Positions 25,296 to 34,366 of a stretch of DNA of 64,000 nucleotides are shown in pieces (the first letter of the stretch is position 1; every line of letters starts with the position of its first letter). The position numbers and the translations under genes are program-made. Below the pieces are notes generated by a model. The model made no database searches and was not told where the DNA came from. It saw only the letters and a program-made list of their open reading frames with translations. This DNA is from Dehalogenimonas sp. WBC-2 (lineage in GTDB: Bacteria; Chloroflexota; Dehalococcoidia; Dehalococcoidales; Dehalococcoidaceae), in contig CP011392.1 in NCBI GenBank assembly GCA_001005265.1, forward strand, positions 372,001 to 436,000, written 5' to 3'.

Positions 25296-26864
25296 ATGGG
25301 ATACAAGGAGTTTTCAAGGGTGGAAATAATCGAAATCATACGTCGCTGGCAGGCCGGTGCCAGCGTGCGCGGCCTGGCCCGAGTATCCGGCCTATCTCGG
25401 AACACGATAAAGAAGTACATTCAATCGGCCCAGAACTGTGGTTTGACCAGCACCGGGCCGCCGCCGGATGATTCCCAGGTGATCAAGCTGGTGCAGATGA
25501 ACACCGCCGGTCGCCGCGCGGCGACCGGGTGCCCGACCGAAGAAATACTTGCTCCATGGGTGGACCAGGTGCGGCGATGGCTTCAGGAAGATCGCCTGCT
25601 GCTGACCAGGGTGCAGGAGCTGCTGAATCAAAAGGGCTGCCAGGTGGCGTATACTTCGCTCCGGCGCTTTGTGGCCAGGCACGGCTGGGGCAAAGCCAAC
25701 CAGACCACGGTGCGCATGGCGGACACCATGCCGGGAGAGGTGGCAGAGATGGACTTCGGCCGCCTGGGAATGATCTGGGATCCAGCGAGCAATCGGAAGC
25801 GACTCGTCTGGGCGCTGGTCATCGTCCTGGCTTATTCCCGCCACAGCTTTGTTTGGCCGCTGTTCCAACAGCAGCTTAGCGACGTCATCGAAGGACTGGA
25901 GGCGGGCTGGGCCTTCTTCAGAGGTCTTCCGCGATTCCTGGTGATCGACAATTTTCCGGCGGCGGTGGCCGGGCCGGATCCACTAGATCCCAAGCTCACC
26001 CGCGGTTTCCTGGAATATGCTCAGCATCGAAGTTTCTTCGCCGATCCGGCCCGGGTACGCCATCCCAAGGACAAACCCAAAGTCGAAAACGGCGTGCGCT
26101 ACGTGAGGGAGCGCTTTTTCAAAGGCGGGGATTTCCGTAGTCTCGCCGACCTGCGCGCCCAGGCCAGAGAGTGGTGCCTGAAAACCGCCGGCCAGAGAGT
26201 CCACGGTACCACCCAGCGCCTGCCGCTGGTAGTCTTCCAAGAAGAGGAGCGAGCCAAGCTGGCCACGTGGAACGACGAGCCTTACGACTTGCCTGATTGG
26301 AAAACCGTGACCGTCCATCCCGACCACCATATCACCTACAAATACTCCCTGTACTCGGCGCCGAGCGCTTCTTCCCCGCCGGGAACAAAGCTGGAAGTCA
26401 GGGGCGACAGCAAGACGGTGCGGCTCTATCGCCGCGGCGTACTGGTCAAAATCCACCCACGGCAGCCGCGTGGCGACCGCGCCACTGATCCTGATGATTA
26501 TCCGGCCGAGCTGACCGCCTACACCATGAGGTCTCCTAACCATCTGAAGCGCCAACTGGCTGATCTTGGCAACGGCGTCGGGGAGTTTGCCGACCGGTTA
26601 CTCAGTGGTCCCACGCCCTGGTCCAAGCTTCGCCAGGCACAGAAGATGCTTCGGATGGGAGAGCGCTATACCCCGGTGCGACTCGATGCCGCCTGCCGGC
26701 GGGCACTGTCCGTGGATCTCATCGATGTCCGCAGGCTTGAGCGCATCTTGATGGAAGCCCTTGAGAGTGAGCCGGAGATCCAGGTGATGGCCTCATCGCC
26801 GCCGCCGGGCCGTTTCGCCCGGCCGGGTAATGTCTTTGCCATCTGCGCCGGAGGAAACTCATGA
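25296..26864 (+). CDS. istA: IS21-family transposase IstA, second type
   Basis: A transposase of 522 residues with an N-terminal helix-turn-helix (ASVRGLARVSGLSRNTIKKY), DDE residues in VAEMDFGRLG, FLVIDNFPAAV and DKPKVENGVRYV, and a C-terminal beta region. The DNA is more GC-rich than the surrounding island genes, indicating foreign origin. Its stop overlaps the istB start by four bases. Confidence 0.93.
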   Translation: MGYKEFSRVEIIEIIRRWQAGASVRGLARVSGLSRNTIKKYIQSAQNCGLTSTGPPPDDSQVIKLVQMNTAGRRAATGCPTEEILAPWVDQVRRWLQEDRLLLTRVQELLNQKGCQVAYTSLRRFVARHGWGKANQTTVRMADTMPGEVAEMDFGRLGMIWDPASNRKRLVWALVIVLAYSRHSFVWPLFQQQLSDVIEGLEAGWAFFRGLPRFLVIDNFPAAVAGPDPLDPKLTRGFLEYAQHRSFFADPARVRHPKDKPKVENGVRYVRERFFKGGDFRSLADLRAQAREWCLKTAGQRVHGTTQRLPLVVFQEEERAKLATWNDEPYDLPDWKTVTVHPDHHITYKYSLYSAPSASSPPGTKLEVRGDSKTVRLYRRGVLVKIHPRQPRGDRATDPDDYPAELTAYTMRSPNHLKRQLADLGNGVGEFADRLLSGPTPWSKLRQAQKMLRMGERYTPVRLDAACRRALSVDLIDVRRLERILMEALESEPEIQVMASSPPPGRFARPGNVFAICAGGNS

Positions 26865-27643
26865 GCACGACAACCGAACTGACGCCGCTCTTAAAGCGAC
26901 TCAAATTGGGAGCCATGCTGCCGACGCTGCCGGAACGGCTGTCCCTGGCCCGGCGCGACCAGCTGGATCACGCCATCTTCCTGCAGATACTGCTTTCAGA
27001 CGAGGTTAACCGGCGCGACACCCGCAATCTTGAAAACCATCTCCAGAAAGCCGGATTCGAGGAGATTTGCCGGCTGCAGGACTTCAACTGGGAGAGCGGC
27101 GTCACCATCGACCGGCAACTAGTCGACACCGTCTTTTCACTCGATTTCCTTAACCGACAGGAACACGTGCTTCTGGTCGGCCCGGTCGGTGTCGGCAAGT
27201 CTTTCCTGGCCCAGGCCGTCGGCTACACCGCCGTCTGCGCTGGGCACAGTGTCCGTTTCACCCGCGCCGACAACTTCTTCCGGGATCTGGCCCAGTCGCG
27301 AGTCGATCACACGCTGGAGAAGACATTCCGCTCCTACCTGTGCCCTGACCTGCTCATCCTCGACGACTTTGGGCTGCAGAAACTGAGCGCCCAGCAATCC
27401 ACCGACCTTTACGAACTCATCGTGGCCAGGCACCGTAAATCCAGCCTGGTCATCACGAGTAATCGGGCGGTGGACGAATGGCTGGGGCTATTCGACGACC
27501 CAATCCTGGGTAACAGCGCGCTGGACCGGCTGGCTAACGCCAGCTACCAGATCGTGATTGAAGGCACCAGCTATCGGCAGAAGCAATCACCGCATCGCCG
27601 GAAAGGAGGAGGGAGATTGACGCCATTGACCCTACCCCCGTAA
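26861..27643 (+). CDS. istB: IS21-family helper ATPase IstB, second type
   Basis: A protein of 260 residues with Walker A GPVGVGKSFLAQ, Walker B LLILDDFGLQ and the sensor region LVITSNRAVDEW. The C-terminal end reads through into the nested IS3 left end at 27627, so the last five residues (TLTLPP-like) come from the IS3 rather than from the original IstB. The protein is probably still functional. Confidence 0.9.
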   Translation: MSTTTELTPLLKRLKLGAMLPTLPERLSLARRDQLDHAIFLQILLSDEVNRRDTRNLENHLQKAGFEEICRLQDFNWESGVTIDRQLVDTVFSLDFLNRQEHVLLVGPVGVGKSFLAQAVGYTAVCAGHSVRFTRADNFFRDLAQSRVDHTLEKTFRSYLCPDLLILDDFGLQKLSAQQSTDLYELIVARHRKSSLVITSNRAVDEWLGLFDDPILGNSALDRLANASYQIVIEGTSYRQKQSPHRRKGGGRLTPLTLPP

Positions 27644-27701
27644 TTAGTATCGCCGAGATGTAGAGTCCTCCGCTAAAATAAAGCGTTCAAGGAGGGCTCA
27701 A

Positions 27702-27968
27702 TTGATCAGGAAAAGGTTCACCGAAGAGCAAATCATCACCGTGCTCAAAGAGGCCGAAGCCGGGGCTAAAATCGGCGAATTGTGCCGAAAGCATGGAGTC
27801 AGTGACGCCACCTACTATAAGTGGAAAGCCAAATATGCGGGTCTTTCCGTTAGTGAGCTTAAACGGCTTAAAACTCTGGAAGATGAAAACCGCCGTCTCA
27901 AGCAGATCGTGGCCGACCAGGCGCTTGATAATTGGGCGCTTAAAGAGCTTCTCGCAAAAAACTTCTAG
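27702..27968 (+). CDS. IS3 transposase OrfA
   Basis: A protein of 88 residues with a TTG start behind AAGGAGGG. A helix-turn-helix ([36 protein letters not shown]) binds the ends, and a leucine-rich C-terminal helix mediates multimerisation. At 27956-27962 the frame runs through A-AAA-AAC just before its stop, a canonical -1 slippery site that would produce the OrfAB fusion transposase. Confidence 0.93.
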   Translation: MIRKRFTEEQIITVLKEAEAGAKIGELCRKHGVSDATYYKWKAKYAGLSVSELKRLKTLEDENRRLKQIVADQALDNWALKELLAKNF

Positions 27969-27991
27969 AGCCCAAGGTCAGGCGGGAGGCG

Positions 27992-28816
27992 GTGGAGTTT
28001 GCCAGGGGGAATCTTGGGCTCAGTGAAAGAAGAGCTTGTCTGCTTGTCGGTATTTCACCATCGGCCTACCGTTACAAGCCAAAACTAGACGATGATATTG
28101 CCTTGCGCCATCGTCTACGGGATCTGGCCGGACAGCGGAAGCGCTTTGGCAGCCCGCGGCTCCACATCATGCTTAAACGGGAGGGGCTGGTGGTCAATCA
28201 CAAGCGGACCGAGCGGATCTACAAGGAAGAAGGATTGGCGTTAAGGAGGAAGCGCAAACGTAAAGGCACAGCCGTTAATCGGATCATCTTGCCGCTGCCC
28301 GATAGACCTAACCAGAGGTGGAGCATGGACTTCGTCTCTGATTCCACCGTGACCGGGAGGCGTTTCAGGACACTGACCATTGTGGATAACTTCACCAGAG
28401 AATGCCCGGCGATTGAAGTGGATACATCTATCGGCGGCGCCAGGGTGGTGAGCGTTCTGGAAAGGTTGGCTGAGATTCGAGGCTTGCCCGAGGTCATCAC
28501 GATCGATAACGGACCTGAGTTTGCCGGCCGGGCACTTGATGAATGGGCTTATCGGAGGGGTGTAAAACTGAATTTTATACGTCCGGGCAAACCGATAGAA
28601 AACGCCTTCGCCGAGAGCTTTAACGGTAGATTCAGGGATGAATGTCTGAATGAAAACTGGTTCATGAGCTTGAAAGAAGCCCGGGAAATCATCGAGGAAT
28701 GGAGGATTGATTATAACGAGGTCAGGCCACACACTTCATTGAAAGGTCAAACACCGCAGGAGTATGCTGAGGCTAGTTCTGGACTCTACTCCGGAATGCT
28801 ACTAAAGGTGGGGTAA
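27992..28816 (+). CDS. IS3 transposase OrfB (rve integrase core)
   Basis: The frame encodes 274 residues of the DDE integrase-type transposase with motifs [18 protein letters not shown] and a final Glu in [18 protein letters not shown]. Translation as a separate protein from the GTG is doubtful. The real product is most likely the OrfAB fusion made by -1 frameshifting 30 bases upstream, since the shifted frame ([18 protein letters not shown]) enters this ORF without a stop. Confidence 0.93.
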   Translation: MEFARGNLGLSERRACLLVGISPSAYRYKPKLDDDIALRHRLRDLAGQRKRFGSPRLHIMLKREGLVVNHKRTERIYKEEGLALRRKRKRKGTAVNRIILPLPDRPNQRWSMDFVSDSTVTGRRFRTLTIVDNFTRECPAIEVDTSIGGARVVSVLERLAEIRGLPEVITIDNGPEFAGRALDEWAYRRGVKLNFIRPGKPIENAFAESFNGRFRDECLNENWFMSLKEAREIIEEWRIDYNEVRPHTSLKGQTPQEYAEASSGLYSGMLLKVG

Positions 28817-28918
28817 GGTCACCATGACCTAACGATGATACAACAACGGCGCCATCAGGGTGGGTCAATGATAGTGGCGACGGGTGGATCAATGGTGGTG
28901 GTTTTTCACAGAGATTCA

Positions 28919-28963
28919 GATAAAGACCTTGAAATCATATTAGGCAGGATCAAGCAAGTGTAG
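28919..28963 (+). pseudogene. 3' end of the interrupted small membrane protein
   Basis: Fifteen codons (DKDLEIILGRIKQV and a TAG stop) continue the frame broken at 25162. They have no start of their own and are not translated. Confidence 0.75.
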
Positions 28964-29175
28964 AATGACAATTCTCGGTTTTAGGCAGTTCTGCTTTTCG
29001 CACAAGAACTCAATTTGTTAAATTGTTGTGTTACAAGGTTCCCTTTAGTTTTCTTGCCAACAGATTTAATCGCTCAAGCTCAGCAAAGAGGGGACGTTGA
29101 AGGGGACTAAAAAGGTCCGCTTGACCCCAAAGCTAAATTCATCAAAGCTAGCCCTCGCCCTCGAGAAAAGAAGCT

Positions 29176-30153
29176 TTATATCCGTTTATTCCTCACTAGT
29201 CTGAGATAATGCTCGCCCAATATAGTTAGCTTGCATGTTTTGCTATTCATTGCTGCATGCCACATATGCGGGGCATTAACCGGAACAACGAGGTTCACTC
29301 GGTTGTATTTCTGCAGAATCGCAAATTTAGCAGTGTTTGTCGGGTTCGGTTCCGGTATTCCAGAAGTGTCGCCCGCGCGCTCGGGCTCAAATGATGGGTC
29401 AAGATGGAATTCAAATCCCGGAGAGGGGAAAAACTCAGTAATACGTTGAAGGTCCTCTAAGGCAATAGGAGGTTGGACTTTACGTAAAGATACGAAGGTT
29501 TTCACATTTGTTTTGAATATTGGTCGCTGATCCCAGGGACCGAGAGACTGATCGATATGAGCATAAACGCTCCCGGGTGTTACGTCACCGACCAAGTTGC
29601 ATGCCGCTCCATTTAAGCCATCCACCAGAAGGGCCGTGAAAACGCCAGATCCATTTATTTCGTTCGCGTATTGATCTTCGGTAGATGCGGTAAGGATCGT
29701 AGTGCCTAGCGTGAGTTCTGAATTGGTTGGATCATTCGGGGCAGATCCAGCGATTCCAGAGTGGCAACTATCCAGTATGATTATTCTGTTTTTTGCTTTT
29801 GATCCATTAGCATAGGTCAGAACATCCTGCAAAGGAACACCTTCATCTCCCGACCTTGAATCGCTAGCAAGAATGTATCCGCCGGTGACTTCGATGTGGC
29901 CATGACCAGCGAAATAGAAAAGTGCGATCTCGCTATCATCGGTGAATAGCTCCCTAATCTGCTGTCTCAATTCCGAACGCACTACTTTATCTATCGGTCC
30001 GTTTGCTACCAACAGCTTAACCCCAAAGTTTACGGCGCCATCGCTATTTCTCTCAAGTACGTTTTGCACTTTATAAGCGTCGTTGACACAGCCTGTTAAG
30101 GGTGGACCAAACTCGTAGTAGTTGATTCCAACCACAAGTGCCTTTCGCATCAT
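29176..30153 (-). CDS. Caspase-like protease of a TIR-caspase defence operon
   Basis: A protein of 325 residues. Residues 1-225 are a caspase/metacaspase fold with the catalytic His in [10 protein letters not shown] and the catalytic Cys in [10 protein letters not shown], after an N-terminal strand [16 protein letters not shown]. Residues 235-325 form a separate C-terminal domain ([44 protein letters not shown]), possibly the ligand-binding or regulatory module. In type IV Thoeris a TIR protein makes N7-cADPR, which switches on a caspase-like protease that kills the infected cell. This gene is the last of the operon and fits that effector role. Confidence 0.88.
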   Translation of the reverse strand: MMRKALVVGINYYEFGPPLTGCVNDAYKVQNVLERNSDGAVNFGVKLLVANGPIDKVVRSELRQQIRELFTDDSEIALFYFAGHGHIEVTGGYILASDSRSGDEGVPLQDVLTYANGSKAKNRIIILDSCHSGIAGSAPNDPTNSELTLGTTILTASTEDQYANEINGSGVFTALLVDGLNGAACNLVGDVTPGSVYAHIDQSLGPWDQRPIFKTNVKTFVSLRKVQPPIALEDLQRITEFFPSPGFEFHLDPSFEPERAGDTSGIPEPNPTNTAKFAILQKYNRVNLVVPVNAPHMWHAAMNSKTCKLTILGEHYLRLVRNKRI

Positions 30154-30164
30154 AGCTATCCCCT

Positions 30165-30548
30165 TTAATCGAACTTTCCCTCACGTTTCAATAAGTGTTT
30201 AAGGTTTTTCCATTTCCAAACAATAACCTCACCAGCTCCGTCTACCGGAATCGGCATATGACCCTGTTTTCTCAGCTGGAATCTTGTTTTATTGAGTTGC
30301 CTTGCCATTTTGGCCTCACGAAGAACGCCAGAACATTTATGGGTATTTTCACCTAGTAGGACCAAAAAAACATCACAACTTTCTATGTATTCTCTGGCTT
30401 TTTGCTGCCAATCAACGACTGTTTCTTTAAGAGAGACATCGTTTATTGAAAAGGGTGAGTCAGGAAGTTTAGATTGGCCAATTACTGTTTCTTTTAAAGG
30501 AGCGTCATAATCAAAATCATAGCTGACAAACACTTTGGTTTTTGCCAC
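30165..30548 (-). CDS. TIR-like domain protein (ThsB-type), second
   Basis: A protein of 127 residues that is all TIR-like fold of the DUF1863/ThsB group: first strand and loop [20 protein letters not shown], then [34 protein letters not shown], and a helix with the candidate catalytic Glu, [13 protein letters not shown]. The GTG start has AAGGA upstream. It lies 11 bases before the caspase gene and 25 bases after the first TIR gene. The presence of two distinct TIR proteins suggests one enzyme and one sensor, or a heteromer. Confidence 0.78.
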   Translation of the reverse strand: MAKTKVFVSYDFDYDAPLKETVIGQSKLPDSPFSINDVSLKETVVDWQQKAREYIESCDVFLVLLGENTHKCSGVLREAKMARQLNKTRFQLRKQGHMPIPVDGAGEVIVWKWKNLKHLLKREGKFD

Positions 30549-30573
30549 TTTAATTTCCTTGCTGTCCGGTCAA

Positions 30574-31086
30574 CTAATGTTGTTGTTTTTTCGCCCTTAC
30601 AGTATTGATTGCTTCAACAATAGAATCCTTATTCCAACCAACTATAATATCTGCATTTTCTTGTAGGATTGTTGGGATGACTTCACTCCCCCAAGGTTTG
30701 ACGGCAACAATTGGCTTGCCTAATTGTTTTGATAGCTCAATCTCCTTTTGAATGCTGCCGCTATATGTAACGTACATTCCCGCTGGGATCAAAACTACTG
30801 TGGCATGGTAAATTTGATCTTTGAGCCCTTCTTCTAATTGCTTGGCGGTGTCGGCATCGATTGCGTCTTCCCTGGGTATGCTATAGTCTTTAAATTCGAA
30901 ATCTTCCGTATCCTTTAATAAGGCTAACAGCCTTTGATATTCTCCCTCATGGTCCCAAGAGTGGGGCACAAAAAGATTGCAAGTCTTGTCTAAACTGTTT
31001 AACTTTTCAAGTCGCTTTTTTGCTAATTCTTCTAATTCATTGGAATCTGAAATGCCCCCAGTATATCCACCACCTCCCCCTCCCAT
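30574..31086 (-). CDS. TIR-like protein with a poly-glycine N-terminus
   Basis: A protein of 170 residues. It begins with Met and six Gly (MGGGGGGYTGG), then a short helix, then a ThsB-like TIR domain (NLFVPHSWDHEGEYQRLL, ATVVLIPAGMYVTY, candidate catalytic Glu in SIQKEIELSKQLGKPIVAV). The ATG at 31086 overlaps the QueC-like stop as TGATG and has AAGGAG eight bases upstream. The longer frame from 31188 lies inside the previous gene and is rejected. An exposed glycine N-terminus made immediately after a QueC-like enzyme suggests it is the acceptor of a 7-deazaguanine group. That modification is inference. Confidence 0.82.
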   Translation of the reverse strand: MGGGGGGYTGGISDSNELEELAKKRLEKLNSLDKTCNLFVPHSWDHEGEYQRLLALLKDTEDFEFKDYSIPREDAIDADTAKQLEEGLKDQIYHATVVLIPAGMYVTYSGSIQKEIELSKQLGKPIVAVKPWGSEVIPTILQENADIIVGWNKDSIVEAINTVRAKKQQH

Positions 31087-31715
31087 CAAAGCGCTCCTTG
31101 GTTTTCTTTGTTCAATGATTGCATGGCCGATATCCTCTCTTTGCAAGAAATGCAAATTCCACAAGGCTTCTCCGTTCCAGCATGACAAGAATATACCTGC
31201 GAAATATCAACTCCTTTCTGTTTAGCCAATACAATTACATCCGCCTTAGAAAAATCGAAAAGTGGTACCAACACCTTAATATCTAACCCTAGCGCAAGCT
31301 TAAGCGTTGTTTCTGTAGAATCAAGAAAATTCTGCTTTTGGTCTGGGAATAACGCGAATCTTTGACTCAACAGTCCAATAGATACAAATGAACCGCCAGA
31401 TTGAACCGCTGCAGCAGCAGCCATGATTAAAAACACTAGGTTTCGACAAGGTAAAAAAGCATCTTCGGCAAGCCTTTTTTTCGTATTGGTGATCCCTGAC
31501 GCGATAAACTTTCCATATCCATTAATATCTAACCTTTCAGGTTTAGGTAATGACAGTCGTGAAAAGTTGGCTTGGCAGCTTTCCCATTCTTTCTCGACCG
31601 CCAATTGTCCATAGTCGATAAATAGGGGGGTCTGACCGAAGCCTTGTTCGTTCAATAAAACAGTCATTAATGTAGAATCCAAGCCCCCTGAGACCAACGT
31701 TATACCCTTAATCAC
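31086..31715 (-). CDS. QueC-like enzyme (Cap9-type) in a defence operon
   Basis: A protein of 209 residues of the QueC family, ATP-dependent enzymes that amidate 7-carboxy-7-deazaguanine and then form preQ0. The PP-loop VSGGLDSTL, the FLPCRNLVFL segment and the zinc site SCHAGTEKPCGICISCKER are present, so it should be able to adenylate the carboxylate. There are no queD, queE or folE genes nearby, so it must use host precursor. It sits between an OGG-like gene and a poly-glycine TIR gene, the ancillary order known from type IV CBASS rather than from queuosine operons. The start is GTG with GGAGG upstream. Confidence 0.85.
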   Translation of the reverse strand: MIKGITLVSGGLDSTLMTVLLNEQGFGQTPLFIDYGQLAVEKEWESCQANFSRLSLPKPERLDINGYGKFIASGITNTKKRLAEDAFLPCRNLVFLIMAAAAAVQSGGSFVSIGLLSQRFALFPDQKQNFLDSTETTLKLALGLDIKVLVPLFDFSKADVIVLAKQKGVDISQVYSCHAGTEKPCGICISCKERISAMQSLNKENQGAL

Positions 31716-31731
31716 CTCAATACACCTCCGG

Positions 31732-32442
31732 TCAGCTAACTTCAGAGACTCTCATAACTGCCCAAATTGCTAAGTCTAAGTGAGCAGGGCGAATTCCAAC
31801 CGTCTGAGAGTACTTAACAAACGTTTTTTCCATCTGCAAATATTGACGTTTGTCCTTTGGAGATTTACTAATATTTGAAACCAACCCCTTTATTTGCAAG
31901 AACTTTAAAATGTGGGAATCAATAATAGCTAGACTATGGGAATAACCAATGTTACGTAGAAACAAACTCGCTTGTTTTGGCCCAATCCCTGAACACAGAT
32001 TTACTAATTTTGTCCTGGCATCATAATCGTCTGTTGCATTGTTTAAATTAACTTTCAGTGAACCGCCTTGAGTATAAATCGCAATTGCAGACTTAATAAT
32101 TTGGCCAGTCTTTGTTTTTGGAAAACGAAACTTACACCCTGATCCTTTTGCAGTCATAGGCTCGTAAATGGATTTTGAAAGCTCACCCACTATGATCTTT
32201 TCTGCATCAGGTTGTTTAACCAAGAATTTTGAACATATATATCCTAAAGAATAAAGATGTTTCCAGGCAGAAGTAGCGTGTTCCCATCTAACGTGGCTCG
32301 CAAGAATGCATTTAACGAGCTCAGCCCAGATTTCTTCTTCCGAAAGGTTATGCCATTTTCCTAGATCACAGAAATAGTTCTTGGTTTCCTCGGATATATC
32401 CCATGCAACTCTTTCTAGCCTTTCGATACTAGTGTGGATCAT
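31732..32442 (-). CDS. OGG-like HhH-GPD glycosylase (type IV CBASS ancillary type)
   Basis: A protein of 236 residues with a helix-hairpin-helix GPD core at 145-185: LCSGIGPKQASLFLRNIGY followed by the catalytic-Asp region LAIIDSHILKFL. The Lys in GPKQA occupies the lyase position of Ogg enzymes. No iron-sulfur Cys are seen. OGG-like proteins are one of the three ancillary proteins of type IV CBASS with QueC- and TGT-like partners; their substrate there is not established to my knowledge. The gene lies between the TGT-like and QueC-like genes with gaps of 8 and 16 bases. Confidence 0.8.
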   Translation of the reverse strand: MIHTSIERLERVAWDISEETKNYFCDLGKWHNLSEEEIWAELVKCILASHVRWEHATSAWKHLYSLGYICSKFLVKQPDAEKIIVGELSKSIYEPMTAKGSGCKFRFPKTKTGQIIKSAIAIYTQGGSLKVNLNNATDDYDARTKLVNLCSGIGPKQASLFLRNIGYSHSLAIIDSHILKFLQIKGLVSNISKSPKDKRQYLQMEKTFVKYSQTVGIRPAHLDLAIWAVMRVSEVS

Positions 32443-32450
32443 CGTTCCGT

Positions 32451-33171
32451 TTATATCCTAATTCTTTCGAGCAATTTCGTTGGAAAATAGTTTGTTAGCA
32501 TATCTCCGACTGAACCTGTATTAATAGAGGATTGGATTTTTTGCATCCAGTCGATGTAGAACAATAAATTATGTCCGAGAGTCACAGCACTATAGGAACC
32601 TGATGTATTACACGCCGCACACTCACAACCAGTGAGTTCACGCTGGGAAAAGTGTAGTAGTGTACCGTCTCGTTGGTCGACCGCAGTTTGACACCATTCT
32701 AATCCGTCAAAAGATATCGCACCACAGGCCGCATACAGCAAAATTGACCTTGGGTTGCCGGTACCCAACAAGTGGATGCCATGTTTGAGCCCTTCTCCTT
32801 CAATATTTTTTACAATGGAACATAATGTCGTTGCTCGTTGAACGATCCCATCCCCTAATTCTCTTTCTGCAACTGCAATTAGAGGAGTATCCTTGTAACT
32901 CTGGGCAGCTGCTAATACTTGTTTTGGTAGGTTCGTGGGGTTGCCGTGGACGATTGGTAAGCAATTTGGGATGTTAAGATCTAACGAACCATTGCCTCCT
33001 GTATGGGACCAAGGATTATCAAAAGCCAAAGTCAAATCCGGTTTGATTTGAGAGACCGCTTTCTCAAACGTTTTTAGGTCCCAATCCCTATCACGAAGCC
33101 AAAATGCCTCGTAATTTCCACTATCCAATAATAAGACAGATTGGTCGCTACGTTGGGTTACAGGTATGGAT
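32451..33171 (-). pseudogene. TGT-like (Cap10-type) enzyme, C-terminal part, cut off by IS3
   Basis: The frame encodes the C-terminal three quarters of a tRNA-guanine-transglycosylase-like protein: the active-site Asp region LLLDSGNYEAFW, LPIVHGNP, the segment GIHLLGTGNPRSILLYAAC, and the zinc site CECAAC with the later LGHNLLFYIDW His. The IS3 copy at 33172 removed its start. In front of the insertion the frame SIPVTQRSDQSVL joins exactly to HSWE at the end of the N-terminal part (34367-34606), sharing the duplicated GGAT. An internal TTG at 33128 could restart a fragment lacking the N-terminus. Confidence 0.85.
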
Positions 33172-33176
33172 TGACC

Positions 33177-34001
33177 TTACCCCACCTTTAGTAGCATTCC
33201 GGAGTAGAGTCCAGAACCTGCCTTAGCATACTCCTGTGGTGTTTGACCTTTCAATGAAGTGTGTGGCCTGACCTCATTATAGTCAATCCTCCAATCCTCG
33301 ATTATTTCGCGGGCTTGTTTTAAGCTCATGAACCAATTCTCATTAAGACATTCGTCCCTGAATCTGCCATTAAAGCTCTCAGCGAATGCATTTTCTATCG
33401 GTTTGCCCGGCCTTATGAAATTGAGTTTTACGCCCCGCCGGTAAGCCCATTCATCAAGCGCCCGGCCAGCGAACTCTGGTCCATTATCGATGGTGATGAC
33501 CTCGGGTAGGCCTCGAATCTCAGACAATCTTTCCAGGACGCTTACCACCCTGGCACCGCCAAGAGAGGTATCCACTTCGATTGCCGGGCATTCTCTGGAG
33601 TAGTCATCGACGATGGTCAGTGTCCTGAAGCGCCTTCCAGTAACGATGGAATCAGAAACGAAGTCCATGCTCCATCTCTGGTTAGGTCTATCGGGCAGCG
33701 GCAAAATGATGCGATTAACGGCAGTGCCTTTGCGCTTGCGCTTTCTTCTTAAAGCCAATCCCTCTTCTTTGTAGATACGCTCAGTCCTCTTGTGATTGAC
33801 CACCAGCCCTTCTCTTTTAAGCATGATGTGGAGCCGCGGACTGCCGAAGCGCTTTCGCTGTCCAGCCAGATCCCGTAAACGTTGGCGCAAGGCTAAATCA
33901 TCGTCTGGTTTTGGCTTGTAGCGATAGGCCGATGGTGAAATACCAACAAGCAGACAAGCTCTTCTCTCACTGAGCCCAAGATTCTCCCTGGCAAACTCCA
34001 C
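33177..34001 (-). CDS. IS3 transposase OrfB, copy B
   Basis: A frame of 274 residues nearly identical to the one at 27992, with the same DDE motifs ([29 protein letters not shown]). It is expressed as part of an OrfAB fusion by -1 frameshifting. A handful of substitutions (for example DDYSRE for DNFTRE) show that the two copies have been separate for some time. Confidence 0.93.
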   Translation of the reverse strand: MEFARENLGLSERRACLLVGISPSAYRYKPKPDDDLALRQRLRDLAGQRKRFGSPRLHIMLKREGLVVNHKRTERIYKEEGLALRRKRKRKGTAVNRIILPLPDRPNQRWSMDFVSDSIVTGRRFRTLTIVDDYSRECPAIEVDTSLGGARVVSVLERLSEIRGLPEVITIDNGPEFAGRALDEWAYRRGVKLNFIRPGKPIENAFAESFNGRFRDECLNENWFMSLKQAREIIEDWRIDYNEVRPHTSLKGQTPQEYAKAGSGLYSGMLLKVG

Positions 34002-34024
34002 CGTCTCCCGTCTGACCTTGGGCT

Positions 34025-34291
34025 CTAGAAGTTTTTTGCGAGAAGCTCTTTAAGCGCCCAATTATCAAGCGCCTGGTCGGCCACGATCTGCTTCAAACGG
34101 CGATTTTCTTCTTCTAGGGTTTTAAGCCGTTTGAGCTCGCTGACCGAAAGCCCCGCATATTTGGCTTTCCACTTGTAGTAGGTAGCGTCACTGACTCCGT
34201 GCTTACGGCACAGCTCGCCGATTTTAGCCCCGGCTTCGGCTTCCTTGAGCACCGTAATGATTTGTTCTTCTGTAAACCTTTTCCTGATCAA
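34025..34291 (-). CDS. IS3 transposase OrfA, copy B
   Basis: A protein of 88 residues differing from copy A by a single visible residue (LEEENRR for LEDENRR). It has the helix-turn-helix and ends at the same A6C slippery run. The TTG start sits behind AAGGAGGG. Confidence 0.93.
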   Translation of the reverse strand: MIRKRFTEEQIITVLKEAEAGAKIGELCRKHGVSDATYYKWKAKYAGLSVSELKRLKTLEEENRRLKQIVADQALDNWALKELLAKNF

Positions 34292-34366
34292 TTGAGCCCT
34301 CCTTGAACGCTTTATTTTAGCGGAGGACTCTACTTCTCGGCGATACTAATTAAGGGGGGAGGGTCA

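Larger units (their letters stand above)
27627..28821 (+). mobile_element. IS3-family element (IS407-like), copy A, 1195 bp
   Basis: Inverted ends start TGACCCTACCCC (left) and TGACCTTACCCC (right, read inward). A 4-bp target duplication CCAT lies at 27623-27626 and 28822-28825, as expected for the IS407 group. It carries orfA and orfB joined by a slippery A6C. It is inserted near the right end of an IS21 element and is nearly identical to the copy at 33172. Confidence 0.93.
25163..28910 (+). mobile_element. IS21-family element carrying a nested IS3 element
   Basis: The IS21 ends share a good inverted repeat beginning TGTGAA-AACCACCA, and internal ATTGACCCACCCTG words recur near both ends. 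GAGATTCA is duplicated at 25155-25162 and 28911-28918 (8 bp). Without the nested IS3 (27627-28821 plus its 4-bp duplication) the IS21 is about 2.55 kb, similar to the element at 20460, but its proteins are quite different from that one, so it is a separate lineage. Confidence 0.9.
33172..34366 (-). mobile_element. IS3-family element (IS407-like), copy B, 1195 bp
   Basis: This is the same length as copy A and nearly identical to it, in the opposite orientation. The target duplication GGAT lies at 33168-33171 and 34367-34370. It interrupts the first gene of the defence operon, so the downstream genes may depend on promoters within or beyond the insertion. Confidence 0.95.

Noticed and set aside
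31087-31188. Upstream start for the TIR gene (MSCWNGEALW...)
   Set aside because: It lies wholly inside the QueC-like gene and lacks a ribosome binding site, while the ATG at 31086 has a good one and the typical TGATG coupling.
31086-31715. Ordinary queuosine biosynthesis gene
   Set aside because: No queD, queE, queF or folE neighbours; the OGG-like, TGT-like, TIR and caspase neighbours point to defence.
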